Shown piece by piece: positions 42,752 to 57,900 of a stretch of DNA of 64,000 nt. Below the pieces are notes generated by a model. It worked only from the letters and a program-made list of their open reading frames with translations, was not told the origin of the DNA and searched no databases. The stretch lies in the NCBI RefSeq assembly GCF_018812025.1, contig NC_063049.1, positions 38,049,447 through 38,113,446 of the forward strand, written 5' to 3'. The position numbers and the translations under genes were made by a program. The stretch is from Megalobrama amblycephala (Eukaryota > Chordata > Actinopteri > Cypriniformes > Xenocyprididae). Position 1 is the stretch's first letter. Each line of letters begins with the position of its first letter.

Positions 42752-45700
42752 GGTTGATGAGGCCAGGCCCTGATTGAGTGCGTGCGTGTGTGTGCGCGCG
42801 ACACAGCCATAAATCAATGTTTACGTTGTATAGTGCTTTAATGGCTCATTTAAATGAGATTTAGTACAGGTTAGTGAATTTCCAGGGGTCGATCTAACCT
42901 TTAAAAATAACGATGATTATAATGGTGAGATGAGGATGGCTAATGCCCTAGTTTACATCCTCTACGCTCCTAAAGCAGATATCATGCTATGCATCTATAT
43001 ACTGGAACTGTCTATTCAGGGCTAAGTGCACAAAGCTGTGATTGAGAGGGCCTGTGAACATTGTGTGTCCAGACTAGAACCTCACCGTGACCCAGCTTTT
43101 AAAGCACTGATAATGACCCATCTATAGAAGAGGATAATCCAATCCACACATCTCAGCCCTGAAAGCTGGAGTTTCTACAAAGATGTAATTGTGGGTATTT
43201 GGTAGCAGCTTGACAGTCCTGGTCAAATTGAATCTTTCAGTGTAATATCTCAGTGGGTGTGTTGAAATTATCACACCAAGCCCTTTCACTGCTTCAGCTG
43301 TCATACCTGAAGTCCAGAGCATGTTTGACAGATGTCAGATCTGTAGGATTATGAAGTGGTGGTTTGATGGTTTCGTCCTGCAGTGTTGCTCTTTTATAAT
43401 TTCCCTTTGTCATTGAACAGTGAATTTAATTGTAAAAGTAGTTGTTTGATTTTGAGCTGAGCTGTAATATAAAATCTTAAATTGGTTAAAGCCTATCTTG
43501 GGATTAGAGCTGCACGATTCTGGATACATTCACGTTTTTTGTTGTCGTTGTTTAAAATAGAGATCACGATTCAGAATAGACAACTAAATAAAATAACAAG
43601 TAGTTTACTAGAGGTTTTGACAAAATGTTACTAGCTGGAGTCAATTTAAAAATATTTAATAATTAGAATTTATTATTATTATTATTATTATTATTAAGTA
43701 GTTGAAAGAATGATTCGATGACTCATTAAAACACTTCACTTGTTTCATTACTGGATAAATCAGCGTTTTTTAATTATTCATGAATAATTCAATGACACAT
43801 AATTTTTTTTAACAGTTGCTTGTCGCCAAATATTTTAGTCTATATATATATATATATATACGTATGTATGTGTGTGTGTATGATTCCACCAAATCAGCTT
43901 ATGTTTGTAAAATGGCACTGCTTTTTAAGTATATCTGAATGTACACTCTTAACATTAGTCAATCAAGCATTATATTATGATATTATGATAATCTAGCACT
44001 ATTTAATGATAGAACTTTAGTAATTAGAACTAAAACTTGGTAACCATGTATGAATGCATATTTGTCATTTTAACTGAGCTTAGGACAGGTGGTGGTGCAT
44101 AAGATATTGTTGGTCATTGGGTGTTTCTGTAAAAAGAAAAAAAGATAATTGTAATTTATTAAAAGATAATAATACTACTACTAATTCTGCTACTAATAAC
44201 AATATACAATGCACTAAAGATTGATGAGCTGCTGGGTTCATGAATATTTAACATGCGAATGATCAATATAAACATGAATAATATTGTTTACATTAGGGGT
44301 GGAGTGGTTCAGATTACTCGCGATACAGTTTTATCACGGTTTTAGGGTCACGGTTCGGTATGTGCCATATTCAGTAAACAATAGGACAATTGTCAAATAA
44401 AGTAAATAAAACTTAATAGAATAAAAACACAATCTAACTAAATGAAACAGCACTAATAAACCCATGAGAGCTAAGATACAAATAAAATAAACAATGCTTT
44501 ACAGGTTTTTCAGGTATCTAACAGCTTTCAGGTACAGAATTAAAAAAATTAAAAAAGCAATCAAATATAAAATAACACTGCATATAAACTTTGAATAATT
44601 AAATAAAGATGAAACATTATTGAAGTTACAAAAGCTATTCAGTCAAGAGTGATTTTGTCGTGCTTTGTCATTCAATTAACATTAAAAACAGACAGCAGGA
44701 ATATTAGACTGCTGTCCCTTTAAGACATAATTCAAAGATCCAGTATACTGATACACATGCGTTGTCTGTCTCGTTTTTCTCTTAAGACATAACCTACTAT
44801 GTTTGTTAGGATACTCCCTAAGATGGGCATGTTGACATAATTTTTGTGTGAATTTGTCCGTTTAAGTGCAAGACTTGAAAGAGAATTTGCGCGAGAGTAT
44901 TTGCACGCTGTGACGCGGCTCTCCATGTACGTGCTTCGGATGTGTACACACAAATTTCCTCACAGCACGCGCGAGTTCTCTTTCACGTCTTACGGATGAA
45001 TATTTAAATTGGCAAGGTTTAAATGAGTTTAGTTTAAACACAGATAGCAACATGAGATGTTCAGGTCATTGCTGTTGTAATGTATAGGGAAACCAGAATG
45101 CATATCCATCGAATGAAACATACATTAGCTGAATCCGTCTGTCTGTTTTACATGTTTTTCAACAAACCATATTATAGATGCGTCGTCAGATTTGGGATGA
45201 ACCACGGTGCAAGCGCGTGCCGAACCTTGGGTGGAGAACCGAATGGTTTGGTTTTTTACAGAGAACCGTTCCACCCCTAGTTTACATGTAGCTCGTTGAT
45301 TCTGAGACCGCACACTCAGCAAAGTGATGGCGAGTCGTGCACCTTCGCACTAGAGTTTGCGGTACGTCAAATACAGGTACGATGCGCATCCATTGAGCTG
45401 AATTGAAAGTACAGCAAAACTGTCAAGTGCTCAGTCAGAGTGTTCAGCGAGTGAAAATATATCTATGCTAAAGTACTTAGCCTCTAACACACACACTGGC
45501 GAGTAAAATCTAAGAATTTATTAGCCATTGGCTAATGGTAGACATTATTTAGTCGCCCAGAGTGAAGATTTAGTCACCGATTGTGATTTACTCGCATGGT
45601 AGAGGGTTGGTAACAAAGAAATAACAATACTTTATGGTTGGAAAGACTGTTTGAGAAGTTGTTTCTTACCTATACATGACAACTGCTCTCTGGCTCAGCG

Positions 45701-46212
45701 GCAGCACAAACGCAGATTTGAATGTTCGCTGTAATCGTACTTGTCCAAGGATTAATACACAGGTGAATTATTGTTAATTAGGAATAAAATCGTGTGGATG
45801 TTTGAATCGAGATCGCGATCTTTTAACAATTAATCGTGCAGCTCTAATTGGAATTATGGGAAATTAAAACATATTTGGGTATATATCATGTCTGGGTCAT
45901 TTTTCACCCCAAAATCGAAAGATATTTTGCTTATATATTTGATGTTATTTTCATGGCAAGTAAGCAGATTTCCCCTGCAGTAAATGCAATTAATTGTCCA
46001 TGTTACAAACAAGCTGACCCATGTGTAGCATTGTTTCAATTATTTAATTCTGATTTTGAAAAATATATATTACAGTATTTTTAATTGTAACATTGTTTCT
46101 TAACTAGGTTAGATTTTAGTGACAAACAATTTGTGAAAAATTTAATGCCAAAAAAATAGATTTAATTAAATTTAAGTGCTTATTTAACATAATATTCACT
46201 GGCGAGGGGAAA

Positions 46213-46257
<45 letters not shown>

Positions 46258-48228
46258 GACAATAAATTTTAACAGATAACATGTCTCATAAACAAACATA
46301 CTGATGCAGAATAAAGCCAAATTATTAATTTGTCTGGCTGGTATATTGGCCTACCACTAAAAAAAATCTAATGAAAAAATGTCCAGACACATTACACTAA
46401 TGTGAAGATGGAAGGGAAGTGCTTAAATGTCATGAAATAATGGTGTTTATTGTCATAATGCAACATTTTTTTCACTTAATGTTGGGTTGAAAATGTGAGC
46501 TGGACATGTTTTCATGAGATTTGAAGTATCTTGAATCGTGCAAGCATCACACACAAAGTAAAAAGCCTGTCAGTTCTAGTCTGTATGTACAAAAAAAAAA
46601 TGTATCCCTTTGCCAATAAAGCCAGTTCTAAGGTTTTTGAGAAAGGCTTGGCATTGAGGCTAGTCGTAATGGAAGCAGTCCAGATCACAGCAGAAAGTGG
46701 GCTAGTGGAGGACCATCGCCATTACCATTTTTTCCTCCCTCTGGCCGTGAACTCACTCAGATATGTGATGTGAATTCATCAGTGTGTGTGATGCCCGTTT
46801 AGAGCGCAAGAAGGTCTCTGGAGTGCCGCCTGTCTCTCCATGCCCACTGATGTCACTCTTGTGTATGTCTGACCTCGCTCATTCAGACAAGTCACCGGGG
46901 GTCAACCCAATATTAGTCATATTCTGTCATATTCTTGTGTACTCCCATGCACCATATCCATTCGGAATACAACACAGTTGAATGCACTGTGGGAAACTTG
47001 ACCGAACCAGTTCAGTGTTATTGCCCATTACTTCATTTTGCATTTTTTTTTTTTTTTTCCTGTCAAATTTAGTTGAGGGATTGCATTTCCACAGGACTAG
47101 AAATTGGAATACATGCTTTTGGTAGTCCTGTTGCCTAGCAACTGGCAGGCATTGCATTGAGTGCTGTAAGATCTATGTTGCATTCTGGTGGATACAGAGA
47201 GGGAGTTAAGATTTTAGATAGCATTTGATGCTGATTTGAAACTGAATATCTGAAGCTGACATTTTTATTGTTCTTTCTGCTTTGTAATGTTTACTATTTA
47301 AGTCAAAAGGATTTGATGCTTGTTTTTCATATAGGTTTAAACCTTAAGTAAAACATAATGACCTTCTCATCTTTCCTGTGCTTGTGCAGTTCAAGCATAG
47401 AATGATAACTAACACTGACTTTATTTTAAACACAAGTTGTATTAAATGCAGTTTGGAATTTGTTTGAGTTCACCGCTAGAATATAGGTTGGTAGCAAAAC
47501 TGTGTCACAGGAAATGACAGCAGAATACTTCCATGGAAACAACCTCAGGAAGTGTGCCCTTATCTCACAGTGTGTTTAGTTCGACATGAAATCCTCAGAG
47601 ACCTCTTTTCCACCAACAGAGTCCTGGTGCCAAAGCCAGTGCCCAAACCAGGAGCCATTCTGTGCATTTCCACCAAAGGCCAGACAAATGGGCTCCTTAG
47701 CCAGCGGATTAGTCAGGTTAACTAGTAGATTTTTTTTTTTTTTGCATCTGTGGATATATCCTCTTTACAGTCAAGCACATTCAGAGAGATATTTTTGGCA
47801 GTTGCATTGCATCTCATGATGTTTTTGGAGCATCCCACCAAGAGTTTTATACGTTTGGTATGGCATGTGAAATTTAAATTCGTCCAACTTAAAAAAATAA
47901 AATAAATAAATAATTAAAACATTTCTTAAGACCCCTGTTTTCTCTTCCTTTGCATTATAGGGCTGGGCATTGACACAAATTCAATTTTGATTCAAAAACG
48001 TGATTCAATTCAATTCAATTCCGATTTGGATTCAATTCTGTTCAATTTCGATTCTTTTGAATATAATTCAGGTACAGTACATGTCAATTTCAAAATTAAT
48101 AACTGATTTATATACAAACATTTAAATTACACAAAGTTTTTATAATAATAATAATGATATGGGGTAATAATAACTTTTTAATGACATAATTGTGTTTATA
48201 CTCCAATTTGTTTTTGTTTGTTTGTTTG

Positions 48229-48261
<33 letters not shown>

Positions 48262-51200
48262 CACACATATATACACATATACATATTAGGGATGCACCGA
48301 TCATGATTTTTTTTATTTTATTTTATGGCCGATATTGATTTTTTTACAAGTTTCCGATTCCGGAAAATCTGGAATTTTTCATGGCTGATTCATATTTTTT
48401 TTTTTTTTTTTACAAATTCTGATACCGGTTGCTAGGGCTGCACAATTAATCAGAATTAACACGAAAACGCGCTTAAACCAATTTGGCTTTGTGCAATTAT
48501 GAAATCGCAAAAAATAATTTATTTTTTTATGTGCAGCTTGTCAGTGAAGCAAGGTTCTGTGATCAGTAAATGCTGATCCATTTGAAAGCACTGCAAGTTT
48601 AAGTCGCTTATAAAGTGCATTTGAAAAAGCAACACGCGTCAAACATTTTTCCAAACATGAGAAGCATTTATGAACATCTTGTCCAACAAAAGACAACATT
48701 TAATAACCTGTTTTTACTCCAAACTCACTTCATAACATCAGTTGAGTGTTGAAAACAAACATCTCTGTGAGATTATGTGGCTTCTTACACAGAATACGCC
48801 ACACAACATATATATTCTATCCAGTGATAAAGGCTATGCCGATTAGCATTGCATTATAAATTTACTTTATCATGAAAATGCCCGAGAAGGCTTGAAGAAC
48901 TCAGATACCATATATTGTCGTAGCCGTGTGTTTATTAGTCATGTTTAATCAATCAAAGCATTTCAATCTTCTGTTTATTCAGCTACAGCGATAGTTTGAT
49001 GCACATAGAGATTTCCTTGAACGACGTGCGTTATCTTGCTACTTTTGCAGGGTAAATTTGGAGTTCCTGTGCAAGAGCGCCTTCTGGCTTTCAGATGGAG
49101 CAGCATTTATTAATCACAGAGCTGTGTTTTACTGACAAGCTGCACATAAAAAAAATGCTGCCTTTGCCAAATCATGTGCGGTTTAATTTCGATGAATCGT
49201 GCCCTACCAGTTGCCTTTTTTTTTTCTTTAAGTAAATGTATTTGTTTTTTATTTGCTGCATTTCAGGCCTTTAACAAAACATATATGTAGCCATTTGAAA
49301 TTAGAGGCAAGCACTGCATTCACAATCTATACATGTAGCATTAGCAGTTGTTTTTGTTTTAAATTAGATTAATTAGATAATTTCAAGATTTAAAACAAAA
49401 AATGGAATGGTCTGACTTTGGCTTTGTGAAATTATGCTACATCAAACATACCTGCACAAAAACAGCAGATGTACTAAAGGAAAATGCAAAATTACTCTCT
49501 GCCAGTAGGTGGCGCTTATGGAACAGCAGTGATACAGCGCTTCTCTGGTTACCGCTATACAAAAAGCAGCGCTGCGCTTACTTTATGTTCTCTTTGCATC
49601 CGTCTTTGGTGTGTCCCGTCTCTGGCCTGTGTTAACGTTCTGTTTACAGACTTACACACAAATGACATTTTGGGAAATAATTGCAGTGTAGTTTGTGTGC
49701 AAGTCTGGAAAAGAGATTGTCCAAAATAAATCTAAAAACCGATTTATATCCAGTCGACTGGTACATCTCTAAAATATAAACATTTAAATGTTGGCTGTCA
49801 TAACTTGTTTTCATGCGGATTTATTCAAACATACATGAAATATAGAAGTATAAATATGTAATATAGTGCATATATTTATCTAAATTCTCCTCTAAATTTA
49901 TTTATTTTTAGCTGAATTTGAAAGCTGGGACTTTGCTCATAACAAAAATAACAAAGCACAACGCTTATTGCGAGTTGTTGTATGGAGAACACTGTCTAGC
50001 TGTATCGGCACCAACATTATTTTGGTGGAAAAGGGGTAAGAGACAATAGAAGCTGTTGTATTAAGTTCTAGGCAAAAAAAATGTTTCTTTTTCAAAAGCT
50101 ACAGTTAAACTGAGTTCAAATGATTAAGCACATTTAGTGCACTACTCGATGAAGTGCTGTACCATCTAGTACTCTTACCTGCTATTACTTCTGATTGAAA
50201 TGACACAGATAGACAAAGTTCACCTGAATGGATTCAGTCTGAGATCAGTGATGATCAGCTATAATTGGCCCTTTGCTCTTATAATTCTGTGCATGAGATG
50301 ATTTGATGCATTGGAGCAGATAATAATGACATTTTTGTTTGTTTGTTTGTCTGTTTTGTTTGTTTGCTCGCTCTATTTTTGCAGTGTGATTCTGTTCGTC
50401 ATTCTTTAAGTTCAGATCTGTTTTCAGTCATTTTGTGAACATGTTGACCTTGGTTCCCTTTTACTTGCATGGATTATGTTTCTTTGACTAATCACAAACT
50501 TCCTAGTCTTTTCTTGAACATGACGTGAATTCTGAACTCAGCCCACAGTGTTCCTGCTCCCGGAGGAGTGAATTCTGCATGGTGTCAATGTTAGCTCTGG
50601 GAACGACTGCCTCTCAATGCACTGTGTGACCCGACTGACCCCTTGCGTCCCTCCTTAGGACCCGAACCAACACACTAACCGGAACGACTTACAATTAGTT
50701 CCCAAAGCTAATTTGTTTTGAAGTGAACATGCATGGTAGACATTGGAACCTGTGTTTATGTGTAATTTTCTCTCTTTCTGTTACAATGCTTCCCCCAGCA
50801 AGGACAAGTTTGGAAGGTTTGCACAGCTTTTCACCTTCCTAAAATCTCAGTCCCCCCCTTCCCCCCGCTCTCCTACCAGTCTCATGTCCCATGATCTTTC
50901 TGTACGCAACTCACAAAAAAGGCCCTTCCCAAACTGTAGCACCAGCAGGACTCTTCTGTTTAATCTTTCTTTAAACAGATTTATTTCTGTTTCTTTAGCG
51001 GAGTGATTTTCGTTTTGATTGATTTTTTGCGGTAATGCCAGTCTTACAGATGTTGAGTGGTGAGAGCTGGGCGGTATAGCAAAAAAAAATTCTTAATCAT
51101 ATCTCAGTATTTTTAGCTGCATTTTGATGATATTTGAAGTATATGTCTATATTTATGGATGTTTTTGTGAGCAGAGGAGCCGTCATTTTGACAACCATTT

Positions 51201-54200
51201 GCTGCCTTCATAGATTCAAAATGTTTATTGCAATTAGTAAAATACAGATTTAAAATAAAATCTGATTTGTTCTAAAATTCAAACAATCAATAGTATTTGT
51301 AAATGTCAAATCAATTAATGTTTATCCATTTTTTTATTTTTTATTTTTTAATTTTTTTGGCTGTACATAATGCTATAATCAGTGTTGGGTAAGTTCCTTT
51401 AAAAAAGTAATTAATTACAAGCTACTAATTACATCTTCAACAGTGTAATTAGATTATTGTACTAATTACTCTCTCTAAAGAGTATTGCATCACTTATTAC
51501 TAATTACTTTCTATTTAATCCCATATCAACCAGTTGAACAAAAGCATAGACATGAAACTGCTCTTTTAATTCTTTGAAATAAAAAAAATGCATAAATTAT
51601 TCTTGAACTGTCTGACCAAAGTGTTTAAAAGGCAGAAATTTGCATTAAAAAACCATATATTTTAACATTAGATATTTAAATTGTGATGTTAAACCCACTT
51701 TTGTTTTATATACAATTGTTCTATAGTCTATACAGTATTTAATGCATTTCAGAAAAATGAACAGTAATCCCTTAGATTACTTTCTTAAGGGAGAAGCAAT
51801 TAAATTACGGTAATTAATTACTTAGTAGTAAATGCATTACGCCCAACTAGCGTTGTCAAAAGTACCAACCGCGATACCAAGTCGGTACTGAAATTTTAAA
51901 AATGTGACGCTTTGAGCACTGTTGAGCAGATTCGTAAGCACCTCTGATTGGCCATTGTGTTCACACGCTCATCAGATATGTCTGTGAAACACGGAAGTGT
52001 TTGAATTTGAAAGCAGGCGTCTATCAGTGGACCGGTCCGCTGATAGATGTCCGCTTTCAAGCACTCCGGTGTGTATCTGTGTAAGCGCTTGGTGAAGAGC
52101 GTCAATGATGACTATTTACAATGTTTTTGAAGTGTTGATCATTGTAGCCAATCAGACATATCTGATGAGCGCGTGAACACAATGGCCAGTCAGAGGTGTT
52201 AAAGAATCCGCTCAGCAGCACATTTTTAAATTTTCAGTGGTGACTTGGTATCGCAGTCGGTACTTTTGACAACACTACACCCAACACTGGTTATGATGCA
52301 TACATTTCTTTAAGCATCATAATATACAATATAAAATATTGATACATTGTGTTTGAGATGATTAGTTTATGAAAAGTTTGAAAAGTGGAGATGGTCGCCC
52401 TTAAAGAAATGAAAATCTTTCAACCATTCAATTTAGCACAATTTAACAGCAAAAGTAACGTGCCAATTATTATTTTTTTTTTTAAATAAATCACTAATAT
52501 AGGCAGATTCACAAATATCGCCCAGCCAAATATGTTACTACAAACCTTTGCTTACATTTGTTGGGGTAATAATAAAGATTATTAATGCATGAGGCTTATT
52601 TTTATTTTTCATTTTTTTTCCCCTTATTTGTTTGTTTTATTTTTACCATCTTCTTTATTTTCAGCAAGTTTGCTTTTAACTGCAAAGCACCAGTTGGATG
52701 TCAGTAGTTCTATAAACAAGGAAGAACAAAACTAGCCATAGCCAGCCATTTTTGAGGCATAGTACAGATTCTCTGTGGCTTTATTTATTTACTCCTCTGT
52801 GATTGGCTGTGTTAAATTATCAGTGGGCACAGGAGTAATTTAGCTAATGTAAATTTAATGTTAGTGGGTTTCGTTCTGTTACCCTGAGCTGATTGCCGGT
52901 TTGCATCATTTCCAGGGCCTGCGTGTAACCCCCGTCAGTTTGCTAGCCATGCGGTGTCTTTTTTTGGGAACGACCTAATGGGCTTCGTAAAAAAAAAACA
53001 CATGTTGTCTTACAGCACCCAGAGCCTCTGTGTGTTGCCGTGCACACTGGAATGGTCTTGAGGTTTGATGCTGCGTTAGCCGTAGGTGCATGTAAAGCAT
53101 CATGTAACGTGTCATGTGACCATATACACTGCCCTGCCTCAGCTGCACGTCCACTGACGCGTTCCAGCTCCTTCACTCTGTAAGACACTCACCTCTTACA
53201 GAACAGCCAGCCAATCAGACGCACTGTCCAGCAAACCCACCATCTCTCTGTTGCTCTCTCTCCAGGACTGTTTCTGATCATACACTGCTGTCTGTGTTCC
53301 ACTAACTGCTCTCCAACTTCTCACACAGCACCTTGTCCATTTGAAGAGCATTTTCAATTCTGTCCTCTCTCTTTCCCTCTTTTCCCTTTTTTGTCTGTCC
53401 TTCCATTAGGGTTGGGAATCCAGAACTGGTAACATTTTTGAAACAAACCTGGAACAATGTACTAAAATACAGTAAAGATTATGCTCAACGAAATCATACG
53501 ATACAAAAAAAAAATAACACATCTATAATAAAAACACATCTTTTCTATTGCGCCATACACACTGGTTGTAGTTCGATTCTTGAATTTTTTTTATACTTTT
53601 TTTTTTTTTTTCTTGAACAGTTAAATCTAGGGCTGGAACTAACAATTATTTTTTCTATCGATGATACTATTTATGACAAGATACTATCTATTTATTAGAC
53701 CTAATTAGGAAAGGTGTTTACCATGGCTGTGCTCAGTCACTTTTTGGGATTTGCAGCAGATATTGCTTAAAAGTGTGAATCCTGAAATGTTTTGTTCTTT
53801 AAAGAGATTAAAGTAGCTGCTTGAATATGTTCATTCAGTTGATGGTCAAAACAGCTGAAGTCACAACCGCATTCTAACTAGCCATAGCAGTAACCAGAGC
53901 GACAGTATCAAACATGACTGTGTCCATAAAACTTTTTTTATGGTTTTACCACGACTGGCAGCATGTTATTAAAGGGATAGTTCACCTGAAAATGAACATT
54001 CTGTCATCATTTACTCACCCTCATGCTGTTCCAAACCCGTAAGACTTTCGTTCAACTTCAGAACACAAATGAAGATATTTTTAATGAAATCTGAGCAATT
54101 TTTGTCCCTCCATTAACAGCTAAGCAACCACCACTTGAGTGTTTATATGTGAATAAAAGCCTAAATTAAATCTGTTCAGCATGCAAAGGGGTCATGTTTC

Positions 54201-54899
54201 TTCAGAAAATTGACCAAACCTCTTAATTCATATGGATTATTGTGACGATTTCTTTATGAACTTTAAGCGTCAAAAGTGGTAGTTGCTTAGCTGTCAATGG
54301 AGGGACTGAAATCGCTCAGATTTCATTAAAAATATCAATTGTGTTCCGAAGATGAACGACAGTCTTATGGGTTTAGAACAACATGAGGGTGACTAAATGA
54401 TGACAGAATTTTCATTTTTGTGTGAGCTAACCTTTTAAATAAATGAAATATTTAAAATAACCAACAACAGCATTAATTGCTTTGTAACCGGTTGCAGAGA
54501 TACTATAATAGTCTTCCACTGCCGTCTGGTCGTTTTGAGGTAGGAGAGCCCTGGGATGTTTTCTTTCCAGAAGCTCAAATGCTTGAAGTTGTGCTGCTGT
54601 GGTAGGCCTTTGTCATTTCAATTTTACAGAGCGTGCAGAGCACCATTTTATTTGGTCTCTGTTTAAAAATTCCCACACTTTAGATTGGGCTCCGTATTTT
54701 TGTAATAATGGCTGATTTTCAGCATGCCCGAGAGTCGGAGCTGCCATCATTGGGGATGACCATAAAAAGTGCAACGAATCAACGCATTCCATGCAAATTG
54801 ACTAATTTACGTAATTGAAATCATTGTAATCGTAATTGATTACATTGATGCTTTGTTCCAGCCCTAGATGAATCACAGATGATATTGTCATTTTTCTTT

Positions 54900-54948
<49 letters not shown>

Positions 54949-57900
54949 GTTAGTAAATAATATAGTTTGATTCAGTTATTTTGTGCTTCCTAAAAGGTTC
55001 AAAGAATCATGATAAAACAGAAATCATTAAGTTCCTTATGATTCCCATCCCTACCTTCCATTCTTTCTGTCCTTCATTCTCTTTCAGTCTCTTCTACATT
55101 CTGGCCTTTTCTTTTTTTTCATCCACTGCATTTTCTAACTGTGATCAAATCCCTGCACTTTACCTCACTGTTCATCCTCTCTGATCTGTCTCAAACGGTT
55201 TGAATCTTTGTTTCATTATCAGTGGATTATCAGTCAGTTTTCTGCATATGTTCACAGTGGTGCTGTTAAAGCTGTTGCACGTTTAGCAGTGATGTTTTTT
55301 TCCTGTTCATTGTAGGCCTGTGGAGATCCCAAGGCAAAACCTTCCTACCTAATTGACAAAAACCTGGAATCAGCCGTGAAATTCATCGTCAGAAAATTCC
55401 CAGCCGTTGAGACGCGCAACAACAACGTAAGTTTCATATTATGAATCAAGTATGTTGTAATGACTGAGTGAAGGTTGTGATGTTGATGCTTATATAATAT
55501 TTTACACATGTAATTGACTATAATTCCAATGTTTAATGTATTAAAGGTGCTGCAAGTGATTTTGTTGTTGTTGTTGTTGGGGGTGGGGGGGTTGCACTTA
55601 GCAAACTGGCTAAAACCATTTACAACACCTTTAATCAGTCAAGATAATTGTTGAGTGATAGTACTGCATGTTTTCTCCTGCTTCCAGTCATACGTCAGTA
55701 AATTAGGTTTTGATAACCATGTTTACCAAGGACCATCCCAGTGTTTCAGCTGTCGACGAAAAGTATTTTACTGTCATAATATCTGATTATACCCTTCTAA
55801 TTTAAATCTGGTGCCATGACCCTGATCACATCAGCTATTGTGCAGCACCCTGAAAGGGACTCTTTAATGGCCTTAAACTTTTGAACAGTTTAATTATAGA
55901 AGTACATATAATATTTACTGTATCTGATGTTAGTGGTTGTTCAACAGCAAACTTGTAGAATAGTTCCTCTCTATCAGTGGTTCTCAACCCACCATGAATC
56001 ATCCTGCTCTCACCTTGGAAGTTTACTGAGGCTGCCTAGTGGGCCCGGTCCCCTGGTTGAGAACTGCTGCTCTAAATGATGACTATACATCTTTTAGCAA
56101 ATATACAGCTTTGTATACATCTTCTGAGCTGATATTAAAGGGTTAGTTCACCCAAAAATGAAAATTACCCCATGATTTACTCACCCTCAAGCCTTCCTAG
56201 GTGTATATAAATATCTTCTTTCAGACAAACACAATCGGAGATATATTTAAAAATATCCTGGCTCTTCCAAGCTTCATAATAGCAGTGAATGGGGGTCCCA
56301 ATTTTGAATCCAAAAAACACGGCTCTGGGGTTTAATAAAGGCCTTCTGAAGCGAAGCAATGTGTTTTTAAAAAAAAAAAACTTTATTGACTATAATAATT
56401 AACTTACGGCCATACGCATCGATTTGCGGCAGAAGAGTAACCCCTGACCCGTCGCATGACGCGATGACGAACGTGGAAGTGCAGAGGATAGCTCAAAACA
56501 AAACACTGGTCACGAATTAGAAGTCTAAAATGAGAAATTTTATTTATTATTTATTATAATTTTAATAATAATTTTATAATAATAATTTTATTATTTATTT
56601 ATATATTTATTTTATATAAGATTTCGATATAAGAAAAGAGGAGCTTGAGTTTGTTGGACAGCCCTATTTGATTAAATCACGAGAGGCATCTAAGCCTGCA
56701 TTACTCCTACATCCTGTGTCATACATTGTGTCAGGGGCTACCCTTGCAAATTGACTTTTGTTTTCTGTTTCAGCACTTTTAGTCTCCCATCTGATTACCA
56801 TCATACCCCCTCGAACACCACAGTCGCCAAGCCCAGTCCTTTCTGTAATGCTTTGTTGCCATTGCCACAACCCTGAACATCTCTGAAGCATGTTTACCAT
56901 GCTGTTCATGGGTTCCCATGGTGCTCATTCCTCAACCATCAGAGAGTGATTCAAACATCACTCCTTATGGTCGTGGAACATGGAGGTTTAGTTTGAGATC
57001 ATTGTAAAAACACTGTTTTGTCATGCAGCCCAATTTTTTATTTTTCAAATGTTTGATGTAGTGTCAGTCGTAGAACATGAGGTGATGTCCTCATGAGAGG
57101 GGCTTTCCCAGATCTGTCTTTCTTTCCAGGAACCTTTGGCCACACTTAACTTGACCACAACACCACAAATAGGATTTAGCTATTCTTAATATGGAATCAT
57201 TTTGTGTGGATCAGTCCATATAACCCAGAGAGGAGATGCAATCACCATATCTTTTTTGGTGTTTATCAGATCAGGAAATGACATCTGTTCAGCCCATGTT
57301 GCTTTAGGAATGTAGGCGTGTTGTAGTTTCACACCTCTACTTGTTTTGGTCCTGCATTCCTGCTATTAGTCACTGATCTGATGTGCACATCTCAAATGAA
57401 TACTGTGGCGTAAAAAAGAACATTTTTCCCCCTAGTTATTTGTCTCAGATACCCCTTTTCCACCAACAAGATCCTGGTGCCAGAGCCAGTGCCTATTCTG
57501 ACACAATTCTGCGCATTGGAAAATTTGCCCCTTTAACCCTGATGATCTTGACCACTAATCTTAGAACATAGTGAGTGGTATTTTTAAAACACAAAACAAA
57601 ACTAGACCACTCCTATTATTATCCACAAAGTTGCCTACATTGGAAGCACCCGAATGTTGCTTCTTGATGCACATTCAGTTGAAAAACGTAAACTTTAATT
57701 CAAAAGTCATTTGTGTGAATTGAGTGCTAAAAAATGTTTTATATTTACATAACTTCTGATGCTTAATTTAAAGCATGTGATGGCATAAAGACAGATCAGA
57801 TACATTGTAGTTTGACTCTCAAGTAAATGGAAATTTGTGCAGGTCTTGAATTTTGGAGGAAAAGAGGTAAAGATGACATTTAGCCTGAATTTTTAATAAG

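Larger units (their letters stand above)
43505..45846. mobile_element. hAT-like element (host of a second hAT)
   Basis: The ends TAGAGCTGCACGATT and AATCGTGCAGCTCTA are inverted. The flanks CTTGGGAT and ATTGGAAT match at 6 of 8, a decayed 8-bp duplication. It carries ATT and TA microsatellites and the younger element at 44294-45279. Confidence 0.8.
51067..52526. mobile_element. 'GCTGGGCGGTAT' element, outer layer of a three-layer nest
   Basis: The ends GCTGGGCGGTATAGC and ATATCGCCCAGC are inverted. It encloses 51381-52288. Confidence 0.75.
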
